Below, in pieces: positions 8,740-16,580 of a stretch of 39,994 nt of DNA (position 1 is the first letter of the stretch; every line of letters begins with the position of its first letter). The stretch is from Bacteroidota bacterium. GTDB lineage: Bacteria; Bacteroidota; Bacteroidia; B-17B0; Aurantibacillaceae. The translations under genes and the position numbers were made by a program. A model generated the notes under the pieces. It was not told the origin of the DNA. It searched no databases and saw only the letters and a program-made list of their open reading frames with translations. The DNA lies in assembly GCA_013816615.1 (NCBI GenBank), contig JACDED010000007.1:25661-65654 (forward strand). The letters are read 5' to 3'.

Positions 8740-8787
8740 ACTATGAAGTTAATAGTTAATAGTTAAATAGGCAAGAGTTTAAAAAAA

Positions 8788-9801
8788 TTATGCTAAAACT
8801 TTATCTGCGGTAATTATTTTAGAAGCTATTAAATGCTCAGCAATTTGCACAGCATTTGTAGCAGCTCCTTTACGAAGGTTGTCAGACACGATCCACATGT
8901 TTAAAGTTTTTGGTTGTGATTCATCTCTTCTTATTCTTCCAACAAAAACTTCATCCTTATTATGGGCATTCATTGGCATAGGATAAATTTGATTTTTTAT
9001 ATCATCCTGCAAAATAATGCCGGGCGTATTTGCCATTAGATTAAAAATATCTTTTACTTCAAATTCATTTTCAAATTCAATATTAACACTTTCGCTGTGG
9101 CCACCCATTACAGGAATACGCACGGTTGTAGCAGTTAATTTTATAGAATCATCACCCATAATTTTTTTAGTTTCGTTCACCATTTTCATTTCTTCTTTGG
9201 TATAACCGTTATCTAAAAAAACATCAATTTGTGGAATGGCGTTCATATCAATTTTATATTTATAAGCCATCTCATCGCTCTTGCCATCTTTGCGCTCATT
9301 CATTAATTGAGATACAGCCTTAACCCCTGTGCCTGTAACACTTTGATAAGTAGAAACAACAACACGTTTTATTTTATATTTTTTATGAAGTGGATTTAAC
9401 GCTACCACCATTTGTATAGTTGAACAATTTGGGTTTGCAATAATTTTATCATCTGCTGTTAATACATTTGCATTTACTTCAGGCACAATTAATTTTTTTG
9501 TAACATCCATTCTCCATGCTGATGAATTATCTATCACTGTAATGCCTGCCTCTGCAAATTTCGGAGCCCATTCTTTAGAAGTATCGCCACCGGCGGAAAA
9601 TAAAGCTATGTGCGGCTTTGCATCAATAGCCTGTTGCATAGAGTGAATCTTATACTTCTTCCCCTTAAATGTAATTTCTTTTCCAACCGATCTTTCTGAT
9701 GCAACGGGAATTAATTCACTAACAGGAAAGTTTCTTTCTGCTAAAACTTCCAACATTTTTGTGCCTACCAAACCCGTAGCGCCAACAACTGCAATTTTCA
9801 T
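8788..9801 (-). CDS. asd: Aspartate-semialdehyde dehydrogenase
   Basis: It reduces L-aspartyl-4-phosphate to L-aspartate-4-semialdehyde with NADPH, the branch point to lysine/diaminopimelate, threonine and methionine. The 337-residue length is normal. The NADP-binding GATGLVG is at residues 7-13, the catalytic cysteine is C126 in NPNCSTIQM, and the acid/base histidine is H235 in GGHSESV. The ATG gives the typical N-terminus MKIAVVGATG. It lies between cvfB (57 bp upstream) and the dioxygenase gene (48 bp downstream), all on the minus strand, so a shared transcript is possible, but I see no functional link. Confidence 0.95.
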   Translation of the reverse strand: MKIAVVGATGLVGTKMLEVLAERNFPVSELIPVASERSVGKEITFKGKKYKIHSMQQAIDAKPHIALFSAGGDTSKEWAPKFAEAGITVIDNSSAWRMDVTKKLIVPEVNANVLTADDKIIANPNCSTIQMVVALNPLHKKYKIKRVVVSTYQSVTGTGVKAVSQLMNERKDGKSDEMAYKYKIDMNAIPQIDVFLDNGYTKEEMKMVNETKKIMGDDSIKLTATTVRIPVMGGHSESVNIEFENEFEVKDIFNLMANTPGIILQDDIKNQIYPMPMNAHNKDEVFVGRIRRDESQPKTLNMWIVSDNLRKGAATNAVQIAEHLIASKIITADKVLA

Positions 9802-9858
9802 TTTAATAATTTTTATAAAAATAATAAATTCTAATATCCAAATTCCTTTTGTTGAGAT

Positions 9859-10731
9859 CTAACTTTCAACATCTTTTTCTTCTACTGTTTTATCTTCTTC
9901 CTTCGCAATATAAATTCCTTCAGGCTTAATTAAGATCCGGCGATGACGGTATAAAATACCAATAGCTTTTTTGAAAGTTGCTTTGCTCATGCTTAAGCGA
10001 ATTGAAATTTCTTCGGGTGTACTTTTATCATGAAGATCTACAAAGCCATTATTTTTTTCAAGATATTCCATTACCACTTCGGTAGAATCCAAAACATTTT
10101 TAAAACCGCTTTTCTGAAAACTAATATCGATAAGTTTGTCTTCACGAATTGTTTTTACAAAGCCTTTCATTTCATCACCAATTTCTACTTCCTTGTAAAT
10201 ATCGTTATGATAGATCAAACCTTTGTGTTGCCCGTTAATAATGCAACTAAAACCAAGTGGTGATTCTTCATAAACAATAAGATCTACTTCTTCTGTCTCT
10301 TTTAAGTCTAAATTATCATTATTAATAAACTTGTCAATTTTAGTAGAAGCAACAATTCTGTTGGTTACTTCATCCAAATAAACAAAAACTACATAAAAAT
10401 TATCTTCACTTAATTTATGTTTTTGTTCATTGAAAGGAACTAAAAGATCTTTTTCAATTCCCCAATCTAAAAAAGCGCCAATATCATTTACCGAAACAAC
10501 ACGTAAATAAGCAAATTCGTTAATACCTATATAAGGTTTTGAAGTTGTTGCAATAGCTTTTCCATCCGCATCAGGATAAACAAATACCTCCAGTTCTTGT
10601 CCGACTTTATATTTTTCTTTTACATAAGAAATAGGCAGCAAAACGTCATTTTTGTCTTCATCTCCTAAGTATAAACCCACTTCGGTTTCTCTTAAAACTT
10701 TTAGCGAATTTATTTTTCCAATATCTATCAT
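9859..10731 (-). CDS. cvfB: CvfB-type S1 RNA-binding protein (YitL family)
   Basis: This 290-residue cytosolic protein has the CvfB layout: several S1-like OB-fold domains (about residues 1-65, 70-135 and 140-215; note GAFLDWGIEKDLLVPF, a classic S1 strand pattern) and a C-terminal winged-helix segment (about residues 220-280, TPEEISIRLSMSKATFKKAIGILYRHRRI). In Staphylococcus the family binds RNA and affects virulence regulation; in Bacteroidota the role is not defined. The C-terminus is acidic (EEDKTVEEKDVE). A TATCTTTG -7-like box lies 14-22 bp upstream of the ATG. asd follows after 57 bp. Confidence 0.88.
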   Translation of the reverse strand: MIDIGKINSLKVLRETEVGLYLGDEDKNDVLLPISYVKEKYKVGQELEVFVYPDADGKAIATTSKPYIGINEFAYLRVVSVNDIGAFLDWGIEKDLLVPFNEQKHKLSEDNFYVVFVYLDEVTNRIVASTKIDKFINNDNLDLKETEEVDLIVYEESPLGFSCIINGQHKGLIYHNDIYKEVEIGDEMKGFVKTIREDKLIDISFQKSGFKNVLDSTEVVMEYLEKNNGFVDLHDKSTPEEISIRLSMSKATFKKAIGILYRHRRILIKPEGIYIAKEEDKTVEEKDVES

Positions 10732-10745
10732 TCTGTAATTTTTTA

Positions 10746-10753
10746 CAAAGATA
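10746..10753 (-). promoter_or_regulatory. Candidate -7 box (TATCTTTG) for cvfB
   Basis: The minus strand matches TAnnTTTG exactly, 14 bp before the cvfB ATG. A -33 TTG at the expected distance is not obvious. Confidence 0.4.
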
Positions 10754-10873
10754 CTCTTTAATTAAAGGTTTAGAAAGTTTAAAGTTTGAAAGATTTAACT
10801 TGGATGAAAATATTTTAAAATAGAATAGTCACAAAATCATACCTCCATGTTACTTCTTAGTATATAAGACAAC

Positions 10874-11014
10874 ATGAACCTATTTTCAAAAGGAGTAAAA
10901 GAAAAAATTGATAATTCTAAAAAGGAATTAAACCGCCGGATCCGAAAAATGAAAACCTTCAAAAACAGCGGATCAAAAATCAGAATAATTAGGTTTAGAA
11001 ACATCAGGATTTAA
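10874..11014 (+). CDS. Possible small basic peptide (46 aa), doubtful
   Basis: An ATG at 10874 opens 46 codons ending in TAA just before the EamA gene. The product is very basic (NRRIRKMKTFKNSGSKIRIIRFR) with an amphipathic N-terminal half (MNLFSKGVKEKIDNSKKEL). No homologue is known to me, there is no clear ribosome-binding sequence, and open frames of this length occur by chance in AT-rich DNA. It is the only candidate in the stretch 10732-11030 other than the cvfB promoter region. Treat as unproven. Confidence 0.2.
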   Translation: MNLFSKGVKEKIDNSKKELNRRIRKMKTFKNSGSKIRIIRFRNIRI

Positions 11015-11030
11015 ACCCTAAATTCGCGCC

Positions 11031-11903
11031 ATGCAAAACAAAAAGCTTGCCTGGACATTGCTCATCATCTTATCGTTGGTGTGGGGCAGTTCGTTCATTT
11101 TAATGAAGCGTGGCTTGGATGCCTTTAGCAGCAGCGAAGTGGCGGCTTTACGAATTTCGATAGCTTTTTTATTTTTGGCGCCTTTATTGATCAAATATTA
11201 TAAGATAGATCTTAAAAAGTATTTACCCGGTTTACTATTAATGGGTGTTTTTGGAAATTTATTGCCTGCCTTTTTATTTACAAAAGCCGAAACCCAGATC
11301 AGTAGTAGCTTAACAGGAATGTTGAATGCGATAACACCCTTATTTACAGTTTTAGTTGGTTTGTTTTGGTTAAAAGTAAAGCCAAAGGCCATGCAAATTA
11401 TTGGCATTATTGTTGGCTTCATAGGAGCGGCCTGCCTTATGATCTTTGACGCGGGAAATGACAGTTCTAAAAATGTTATTTATAGTTTATTGGTAGTTTT
11501 AGCCACCTTTTTTTATGCCATTAGTGTGTGTGGTATTAAAAAATACCTCAGCGATATTAATTCCATTACTGCTACGGTTTGGGCTTTTTGTATTACAGGA
11601 CCAATTTCCCTTATTTATCTATTTGGTTTCTCTGATTTTACCACGCATCTGGCCACTTCCCCTTTGGCCGTTTCTTCATTAGGCTATATCAGTATTTTGG
11701 CCATTGTTGGCTCGGCTTTATCGGTTATTGCTTATAATATTCTTATTAAAAATTCGGGGACGGTATTTGCCTCCAGCTGTACTTATTTAATACCCGTTGT
11801 GGCCATGGGCTGGGGTGTTTTTGATGGCGAAACCGTTAATTTTTACCAGGTTTTTAGCATAATTGTCATAATTTTAAGCGTTTATTTAATTAACCGCGAT
11901 TAA
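11031..11903 (+). CDS. EamA/DMT-family transporter
   Basis: This 290-residue inner-membrane protein has about ten hydrophobic helices arranged as two EamA repeats (about residues 8-137 and 150-288). The first helix contains VWGSSFILMKRGL, the usual DMT signature, and the second repeat carries the matching LIPVVAMGWGVFDGE segment. Members export or exchange amino acids, nucleotides or other small metabolites; the substrate cannot be read from sequence. It stands alone, followed by a well-formed promoter for rplU starting 5 bp after its stop, so it is not part of the ribosomal operon. Confidence 0.9.
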   Translation: MQNKKLAWTLLIILSLVWGSSFILMKRGLDAFSSSEVAALRISIAFLFLAPLLIKYYKIDLKKYLPGLLLMGVFGNLLPAFLFTKAETQISSSLTGMLNAITPLFTVLVGLFWLKVKPKAMQIIGIIVGFIGAACLMIFDAGNDSSKNVIYSLLVVLATFFYAISVCGIKKYLSDINSITATVWAFCITGPISLIYLFGFSDFTTHLATSPLAVSSLGYISILAIVGSALSVIAYNILIKNSGTVFASSCTYLIPVVAMGWGVFDGETVNFYQVFSIIVIILSVYLINRD

Positions 11904-11907
11904 TTTT

Positions 11908-11937
11908 TTGCCGGTTAATAAGAATTGATTATATTTG
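11908..11937 (+). promoter_or_regulatory. Bacteroidota-type promoter for rplU-rpmA
   Basis: TTG (11908-11910, within a TTTTTTG run), a 19-bp spacer, then TATATTTG (11930-11937) match the -33/-7 consensus for the major sigma factor of this phylum. The rplU ATG is 45 bp downstream of the -7 box. Confidence 0.8.
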
Positions 11938-11982
11938 CGTCCCCTTTTTAAGGGTATTATTAACAATTTAAAACCAATTTAA

Positions 11983-12483
11983 ATGTACGCAATTGTAGAA
12001 ATAGCCGGGCAACAGTTTAAAGTGGAACGTGGAAACAAAGTTTACGTTCACCGCCTAGAGGCTAACGAGGGTGCAAAAATTGAATTTGACAAAGTTTTCT
12101 TATTAGATAACGGAGGCAAAATCTCAATTGGAAACCCAACCGTAGAAGGCGCTGTAGTGGCTGCCACAGTTATCTCCCACTTAAAAGGAGACAAAGTGAT
12201 CATTTTCAAAAAGAAACGCCGTAAAGGTTATCAAAAATGGAACAATCACCGTCAATCTTTAACTCAGATCCTTATTCAGGGTGTTTTAGCTAAAGGTGAT
12301 AAATTAGAATCAGAATTAACAGCAGAACGTAAAGTTCGTACGCAAGGTCCGGTTAAAAAAGCTGAGGTTACAAGCGAAACTGCCGTTGAGAAAAAAGCAC
12401 CTGCAAAAAAGGCAGCAGCTAAAAAAGCAGCACCTGCAAAAAAAGCAGCAGCTAAAAAAGTAACAAAGAAAAAAGAAGATTAA
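11983..12483 (+). CDS. rplU: 50S ribosomal protein L21 with Lys/Ala-rich C-terminal extension
   Basis: The first ~105 residues are standard L21 (MYAIVEIAGQQFKVERG; KKRRKGYQKWNNHRQ; LTQILIQGV), a 23S rRNA-binding protein of the large subunit. The protein is 166 residues long because of an extra tail of about 60 residues made of KAPAKKAAAKKAA-type repeats, resembling the C-terminal domain of histone H1. Such tails occur on L21 in some Bacteroidota but are absent in E. coli L21 (103 aa). It starts the rplU-rpmA pair behind a clear promoter, and rpmA follows after 71 bp. A similar tail appears at the N-terminus of the VOC protein at 29684. Confidence 0.95.
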   Translation: MYAIVEIAGQQFKVERGNKVYVHRLEANEGAKIEFDKVFLLDNGGKISIGNPTVEGAVVAATVISHLKGDKVIIFKKKRRKGYQKWNNHRQSLTQILIQGVLAKGDKLESELTAERKVRTQGPVKKAEVTSETAVEKKAPAKKAAAKKAAPAKKAAAKKVTKKKED

Positions 12484-12554
12484 TCAATTTAAGAAATGAG
12501 ATTTAAGATGTAAAAAATCTTAGATCTGAAATCATAAATCTAAAATAAAAGAAA

Positions 12555-12815
12555 ATGGCACACAAGAAAGGCGCGGGTTCATCAGATAATGGTCGCGATT
12601 CGCATAGTAAACGTTTAGGCGTTAAAATTTTTGGTGGACAAGTTTGCATCGCTGGAAACATTATTGTTCGTCAGCGTGGTACTAAACACAATCCATCTGT
12701 TGGCGTAGGTATGGGAAAAGATCATACTTTATATGCTTTAATTGATGGTAAAGTAGTATTCAAAAAGAAAAGAGACGATCGTTCGTATGTATCGGTTGTT
12801 CCTTTTGAGGGGTAA
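12555..12815 (+). CDS. rpmA: 50S ribosomal protein L27
   Basis: This 86-residue protein has the invariant N-terminus [20 protein letters not shown], which reaches toward the peptidyl-transferase centre, followed by GVKIFGGQ and [21 protein letters not shown]. It begins directly with MAHKKG, without the cleaved leader seen in Firmicutes. The 71-bp gap after rplU has no promoter but a small hairpin (TAAGAT 12504-12509 with ATCTTA 12517-12522). A terminator follows. Confidence 0.97.
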   Translation: MAHKKGAGSSDNGRDSHSKRLGVKIFGGQVCIAGNIIVRQRGTKHNPSVGVGMGKDHTLYALIDGKVVFKKKRDDRSYVSVVPFEG

Positions 12816-12835
12816 TAAATACTTTATATAGAAAT

Positions 12836-12866
12836 AAAGCCCTCCATTAATTTTGGTGGGCTTTTT
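12836..12866 (+). terminator. Intrinsic terminator of the rplU-rpmA operon
   Basis: AAAGCCC (12836-12842) pairs with GGGCTTT (12858-12864) plus CC/GG across one T-T mismatch; the loop is ATTAATTTT and a U-run follows. Confidence 0.85.
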
Positions 12867-12937
12867 CTGTTTAAACACATATCGCTCCTACATCATTTAA
12901 AAAATTAAATTTGTATTAAAATAAAAAAAGAACTTTT

Positions 12938-14212
12938 ATGTTGCAGTTAAATTATATCAGAGAAAATAAAGATGACGTTTTAAAACGTTTGGCTATTAAG
13001 AATTTTAAAGATGCCGAAAGCATTATTAGTTCTGTTTTGATAAAAGATACGCAACGCAGATCGTTTCAACAGGAAGGCGATGCCATTAAAGCAGAATCTA
13101 ACCAAATTGCAAAACAAATTGGTGAGTTAATGAAAAGTGGTAAAAAAGAAGAAGCTGAAAAAGTAAAATTAAGAACCGCAGAATTAAAACAAAAAGAAAA
13201 AGAACTCGATGAACAATTAAAAACTGTTGAAGATGAAATTCACCAGTTATTGGTTCTTGTTCCAAACACGCCAAATTTAACCGTGCCTTTAGGAAAAACA
13301 CCTGAAGATAACGCTGTTGTTTTTGAGCACGGTGAAAAACCAAAATTAGCTCCGGGCTTTGTTCCGCATTGGGACTTAACATCAAAATATAATTTAATTG
13401 ATTTTGAATTAGGTGTAAAAATCGCAGGCGCAGGTTTTCCTGTTTATAAAGGTAAATGTGCCCGCTTACAACGCGCTTTAATTAATTTCTTTTTAGATCG
13501 CGCTACTGCAAAAGGATATTTGGAAATTCAACCACCAATTGTTGTGAACGAAGACAGTGGTTATGGTACAGGTCAACTTCCTGATAAAGAAGGACAGATG
13601 TATCACTGCACAGTTGATAATTTATATTTAATTCCAACTGCTGAGGTGCCGGTTACAAATATTTACCGTGATGTTATTTTAAAAGAAGCAGATCTTCCTG
13701 TAAAGAACACAGCTTATACTCCTTGTTTTAGAAGGGAAGCTGGAAGTTATGGAAAAGATGTGCGCGGTTTAAATCGTTTACATCAATTTGATAAAGTGGA
13801 GATCGTACAGATCACACATCCTGATAAAAGCTACGAAACATTAGAAGAAATGCGTGAGTATGTTGCAGGCCTTTTAAAAGAATTAGAATTGCCATTTCGC
13901 ACTTTAAAATTATGTGGCGGCGACATGAGCTTTGCAAGCGCATTAACCTATGATATGGAAGTGTGGAGCGCAGCGCAGGAGCGTTGGTTAGAGGTAAGTA
14001 GTGTAAGTAATTTTGAAACATTTCAAACCAACCGTTTAAAATGCCGCTTTAAAGATGCTAACGGCAAAACACAATTAGCGCACAGCTTAAATGGAAGTGC
14101 ATTAGCATTACCACGTATTGTTGCTGCATTGTTAGAAAATAACCAAACGCCTGAAGGAATAAAAATTCCAAAAGTATTAGTACCGTATTGTGGTTTTGAA
14201 ATGATCAACTAA
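12938..14212 (+). CDS. serS: Seryl-tRNA synthetase
   Basis: This 424-residue class II aminoacyl-tRNA synthetase charges tRNA-Ser (and tRNA-Sec where present). The N-terminal ~110 residues form the long antiparallel coiled coil that grips the variable arm of tRNA-Ser (charged heptad-like stretch around residues 35-105). The catalytic core has the TAEVPVTN motif, motif 2 (FRREAGSYGKDVRGLNRLHQF) and motif 3 (NGSALALPRIVAALLENNQ). Length and start are normal. A TAAATTTG box at 12906-12913 may be its -7 element. The lipoprotein gene starts 1 bp after its stop, so serS leads a four-gene unit. Confidence 0.97.
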   Translation: MLQLNYIRENKDDVLKRLAIKNFKDAESIISSVLIKDTQRRSFQQEGDAIKAESNQIAKQIGELMKSGKKEEAEKVKLRTAELKQKEKELDEQLKTVEDEIHQLLVLVPNTPNLTVPLGKTPEDNAVVFEHGEKPKLAPGFVPHWDLTSKYNLIDFELGVKIAGAGFPVYKGKCARLQRALINFFLDRATAKGYLEIQPPIVVNEDSGYGTGQLPDKEGQMYHCTVDNLYLIPTAEVPVTNIYRDVILKEADLPVKNTAYTPCFRREAGSYGKDVRGLNRLHQFDKVEIVQITHPDKSYETLEEMREYVAGLLKELELPFRTLKLCGGDMSFASALTYDMEVWSAAQERWLEVSSVSNFETFQTNRLKCRFKDANGKTQLAHSLNGSALALPRIVAALLENNQTPEGIKIPKVLVPYCGFEMIN

Positions 14213-14213
14213 A

Positions 14214-14804
14214 ATGATAAGGGCTGCTAAAAATAGTTTGGTAATTTTATTTTTTGCAGGATCATTTTTTCAATCGTGTAAACAAAATGATGTTTACGCC
14301 GCAAATGTAAAAGCGCTTGATAGCCTAAGTGGCGCGGTTAATTCACTTATTAAAGAAGATGCAAAAACCGATACTGTTATTTTAGCAAAAGCAATTTCAC
14401 GCTTTAATCAATACAAACAGTTTGTTCAGCAAAATGTAAAAGATACACTTACTAAAACCGAAGCTGATTTTTTACAGCAATTTTATGCCAGCGGAAATAG
14501 TTTACAAAATTTTGAGCTTAACCGTAAATCTGTTAAAGCGCGAATTAATTTAATTAACTCGCAGATAGATAAATTAAAACAAGACGCGAAGAATAATTCA
14601 ATTTCTGAAGAAAAATTAATTGAGTTTACAAACACAGAAAAAAAAGAAGCTACAAATTTAATTGACGCTGGCCATAAACAGCAACAGCTTTTTTATACCG
14701 ACCTGCAGGAATTTAAAACAGCTTTAAAAGCTGTTGAAGAACTTATAAAAGCCAGGAATAACGGGCAATTGCCAACTGTAATTAAAGATACTCTATCGTT
14801 ATAA
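14214..14804 (+). CDS. Predicted lipoprotein with coiled-coil, unknown function
   Basis: The 196-residue product starts with a hydrophobic signal and a plausible lipobox (FFAGSFFQSC, acylated Cys about residue 22). The rest is helical and highly charged, without aromatic core motifs (for example RINLINSQIDKLKQDAKNNS and NTEKKEATNLIDAG), consistent with an extended coiled coil in the periplasm. No family is recognised. It begins 1 bp after the serS stop and ends 1 bp before ybeY, which suggests translational coupling in a serS-lipoprotein-ybeY-DUF3592 operon. Confidence 0.75.
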   Translation: MIRAAKNSLVILFFAGSFFQSCKQNDVYAANVKALDSLSGAVNSLIKEDAKTDTVILAKAISRFNQYKQFVQQNVKDTLTKTEADFLQQFYASGNSLQNFELNRKSVKARINLINSQIDKLKQDAKNNSISEEKLIEFTNTEKKEATNLIDAGHKQQQLFYTDLQEFKTALKAVEELIKARNNGQLPTVIKDTLSL

Positions 14805-14805
14805 T

Positions 14806-15222
14806 ATGGCTATTTCTTTTCAAACACAACAAATTCAATTTAAATTATCTGATAAGGTAAAAATAAGATCCTGGATAAAAACCATAATTGAATCTGAGAA
14901 AAAAAAGCCGGGAGAACTTAATTTTGTTTTTACAAGCGATGAAGAGGTTTTAAAAACAAACATTCAATTCTTAAAACACAACACCTATACCGATATTATC
15001 ACTTTTGATTATTGTGAAGGAAAAACAATTAACGGAGATATTATAATAAGCATTGAACGGGTAGAAGAGAATGCCGGTAAATTTAAAGTTGACTTTGAAA
15101 CGGAATTAAAACGCGTGATCATTCATGGCGTGCTGCATTTGTGCGGTTATAAGGATAAATCTGAAAAAGATTCTTCGCTTATGAGAAGCAAAGAAAATTC
15201 TGCCTTAAAGAAATTTATTTAA
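14806..15222 (+). CDS. ybeY: rRNA maturation endoribonuclease YbeY
   Basis: This 138-residue zinc-dependent RNase takes part in 16S rRNA 3'-end maturation and ribosome quality control. The metal site motif is HGVLHLCGYKD at residues 107-117: H107 and H111 are present, and the third position holds D117 in place of the usual histidine. To my knowledge this substitution is common in Bacteroidota, so I do not take it as inactivation. The central DIITFDY strand also matches the family. It lies between the lipoprotein gene (1-bp gap) and the DUF3592 gene (8-bp gap). Confidence 0.9.
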   Translation: MAISFQTQQIQFKLSDKVKIRSWIKTIIESEKKKPGELNFVFTSDEEVLKTNIQFLKHNTYTDIITFDYCEGKTINGDIIISIERVEENAGKFKVDFETELKRVIIHGVLHLCGYKDKSEKDSSLMRSKENSALKKFI

Positions 15223-15230
15223 AAAGAATT

Positions 15231-15674
15231 ATGGGCGTTTTTACTTTAATTTTTGCATTGCTGATAAGTGGTGTTTGCTTTTGGGTAAGTATTAAAATGA
15301 TACATCTTTATTTTAAAGTAAATTCCTGGAAAAAAACACCAGCAACTGTTATTTCCAAAAAAATAGAATTGCATAAAAGGGTTTCAACAAGACGATCGCC
15401 CTATGGTATTAAAGTAGATTATAAATACATATATAATAACCATGAGTATTTTAATAATAAAGTTTACATGGTTGAATTAATTAACGGACAAGTAAACCAC
15501 ATGGAGCCTGCGGCTCAAAAAAAACTAAATGAAATTAATGATCTGATAACAATCCTGGTTAATCCAAAAGATCCTGCAGAGTCTGTGATCTTTAGTTCGG
15601 GCATTGGCCTTTCCATAGTGATCTTTTTTATGGGGGCATTAAGTTTATTAATCGGTATTGCCAACTATAACTAA
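15231..15674 (+). CDS. DUF3592-type membrane protein
   Basis: This 147-residue protein has a TM helix near the N-terminus (residues 3-27) and another at the C-terminus (about residues 121-144). Between them is a soluble beta-rich segment with WKKTPATVISKKI, VDYKYIYNNHEYFNNKV and ITILVNPKDPAESVI, the pattern of DUF3592. The function is unknown; such proteins sit in the cytoplasmic membrane with the middle domain outside. It is last in the serS operon and its stop lies only 4 bp from the stop of the convergent TonB-domain gene, leaving no room for separate terminators. Confidence 0.8.
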   Translation: MGVFTLIFALLISGVCFWVSIKMIHLYFKVNSWKKTPATVISKKIELHKRVSTRRSPYGIKVDYKYIYNNHEYFNNKVYMVELINGQVNHMEPAAQKKLNEINDLITILVNPKDPAESVIFSSGIGLSIVIFFMGALSLLIGIANYN

Positions 15675-15678
15675 AAAA

Positions 15679-16473
15679 CTATTGACCAAACTGGTTACTA
15701 CTCGAATTATCTTTAGTAATATTTCGCAAGCTGAAAGTAAAAGGATAAGTAGTTCTATATCTTACGAATTTGCCATTTAATATTGCCGGCTGCCATTTTG
15801 TAAGCTTAATAATCCTTAACGCTTCTTCTGTACACCCTGCGCCAACAGGCTGTTTAACAGTAACGCCTGTTATATAGCCATTGGTTTCTACAACAAATTC
15901 AACAACCACAGTACCTTCAACCGATTTTTCTATTGCCAATTTGGGATATTCAATGGTCGTTAAAATAAATTCAGTCAACCCTTCATCGCCATTTTTGTAA
16001 AACTCGGGCGATTTATCTGCCTTTGTATAAATAATAAAACTGCTATCCGCAGGCAAAGGTTTTTTTAAATTGAATTTATTTTTTTGTTTAAAGTACTTGT
16101 TATATTTATCGGTAGATAATTTAAACATTAAAAAATAGGGCCTGCTTTCATCGGGTAAACGAAGTGTGTGATTGAATTTTATAAATCCAAAAACGCGTTT
16201 TATTTCATTACGCAAAACATTATTTGTTCCACCATCTACTTTTATGTTTACTGCTTTGCCTGCGCTGTCAATATCAAAAAAAGTAGTGAGTTCGGTATCA
16301 AAATTACCGGTTAACAAGGTTTTTGGTAAAGTTAACTGGGTTTGCAAAACCTGGTCTATTTGTTCTTTTCCGCCAATGGCTTTGGCTTCAAATTCGGGGC
16401 TGGTTGCCGATGTTTGGGCTGATATTGAAGTTACCCAAAGTGTTGTTAAAATGTATATATACTTTTTAAGCAT
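15679..16473 (-). CDS. Periplasmic protein with TonB C-terminal domain
   Basis: The start is placed at 16473, giving 264 residues with a normal signal peptide (MLKKYIYILTTLWVTSISAQ); an in-frame ATG at 16521 would add a non-signal-like extension and lies inside the upstream terminator hairpin. The C-terminal ~90 residues form a TonB_C domain (GTVVVEFVVETNGYITGV, EEALRIIKLTKWQPA, TYPFTFSL). The family normally contacts outer-membrane receptors, but here there is no N-terminal TM anchor or proline-rich stretch and no ExbB/ExbD nearby, so it is a soluble, exported TonB-domain protein of unknown role. An internal region (about residues 55-120) looks like a second, degenerate copy of the domain. 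Confidence 0.85.
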   Translation of the reverse strand: MLKKYIYILTTLWVTSISAQTSATSPEFEAKAIGGKEQIDQVLQTQLTLPKTLLTGNFDTELTTFFDIDSAGKAVNIKVDGGTNNVLRNEIKRVFGFIKFNHTLRLPDESRPYFLMFKLSTDKYNKYFKQKNKFNLKKPLPADSSFIIYTKADKSPEFYKNGDEGLTEFILTTIEYPKLAIEKSVEGTVVVEFVVETNGYITGVTVKQPVGAGCTEEALRIIKLTKWQPAILNGKFVRYRTTYPFTFSLRNITKDNSSSNQFGQ

Positions 16474-16503
16474 ATATAAAGATAACCCAAATAAATAATA
16501 TTT

Positions 16504-16550
16504 AAAAAAAATCACCGTCAAACTTTATAACTGGTAAAGTTTGACGGTGA
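16504..16550 (-). terminator. Strong intrinsic terminator after the PKD/T9SS gene
   Basis: A perfect 15-bp inverted repeat (arms 16512-16526 and 16536-16550, TCACCGTCAAACTTT) with a 9-nt loop is followed on the minus strand by a U-run (A-run 16504-16511). Confidence 0.9.
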
Positions 16551-16580
16551 AATGTTAAAAGAAATTATAGCTAAAGTATC

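Noticed and set aside
8748-8768. GTTAATA tandem triplet upstream of the dioxygenase gene
   Set aside because: Very short AT-rich repeat of a kind expected by slippage; no dyad symmetry or link to a known element.
15121-15160. YbeY active site lacks the third histidine (Asp117)
   Set aside because: To my knowledge the same replacement is frequent in Bacteroidota YbeY proteins; no reason to call it inactive.
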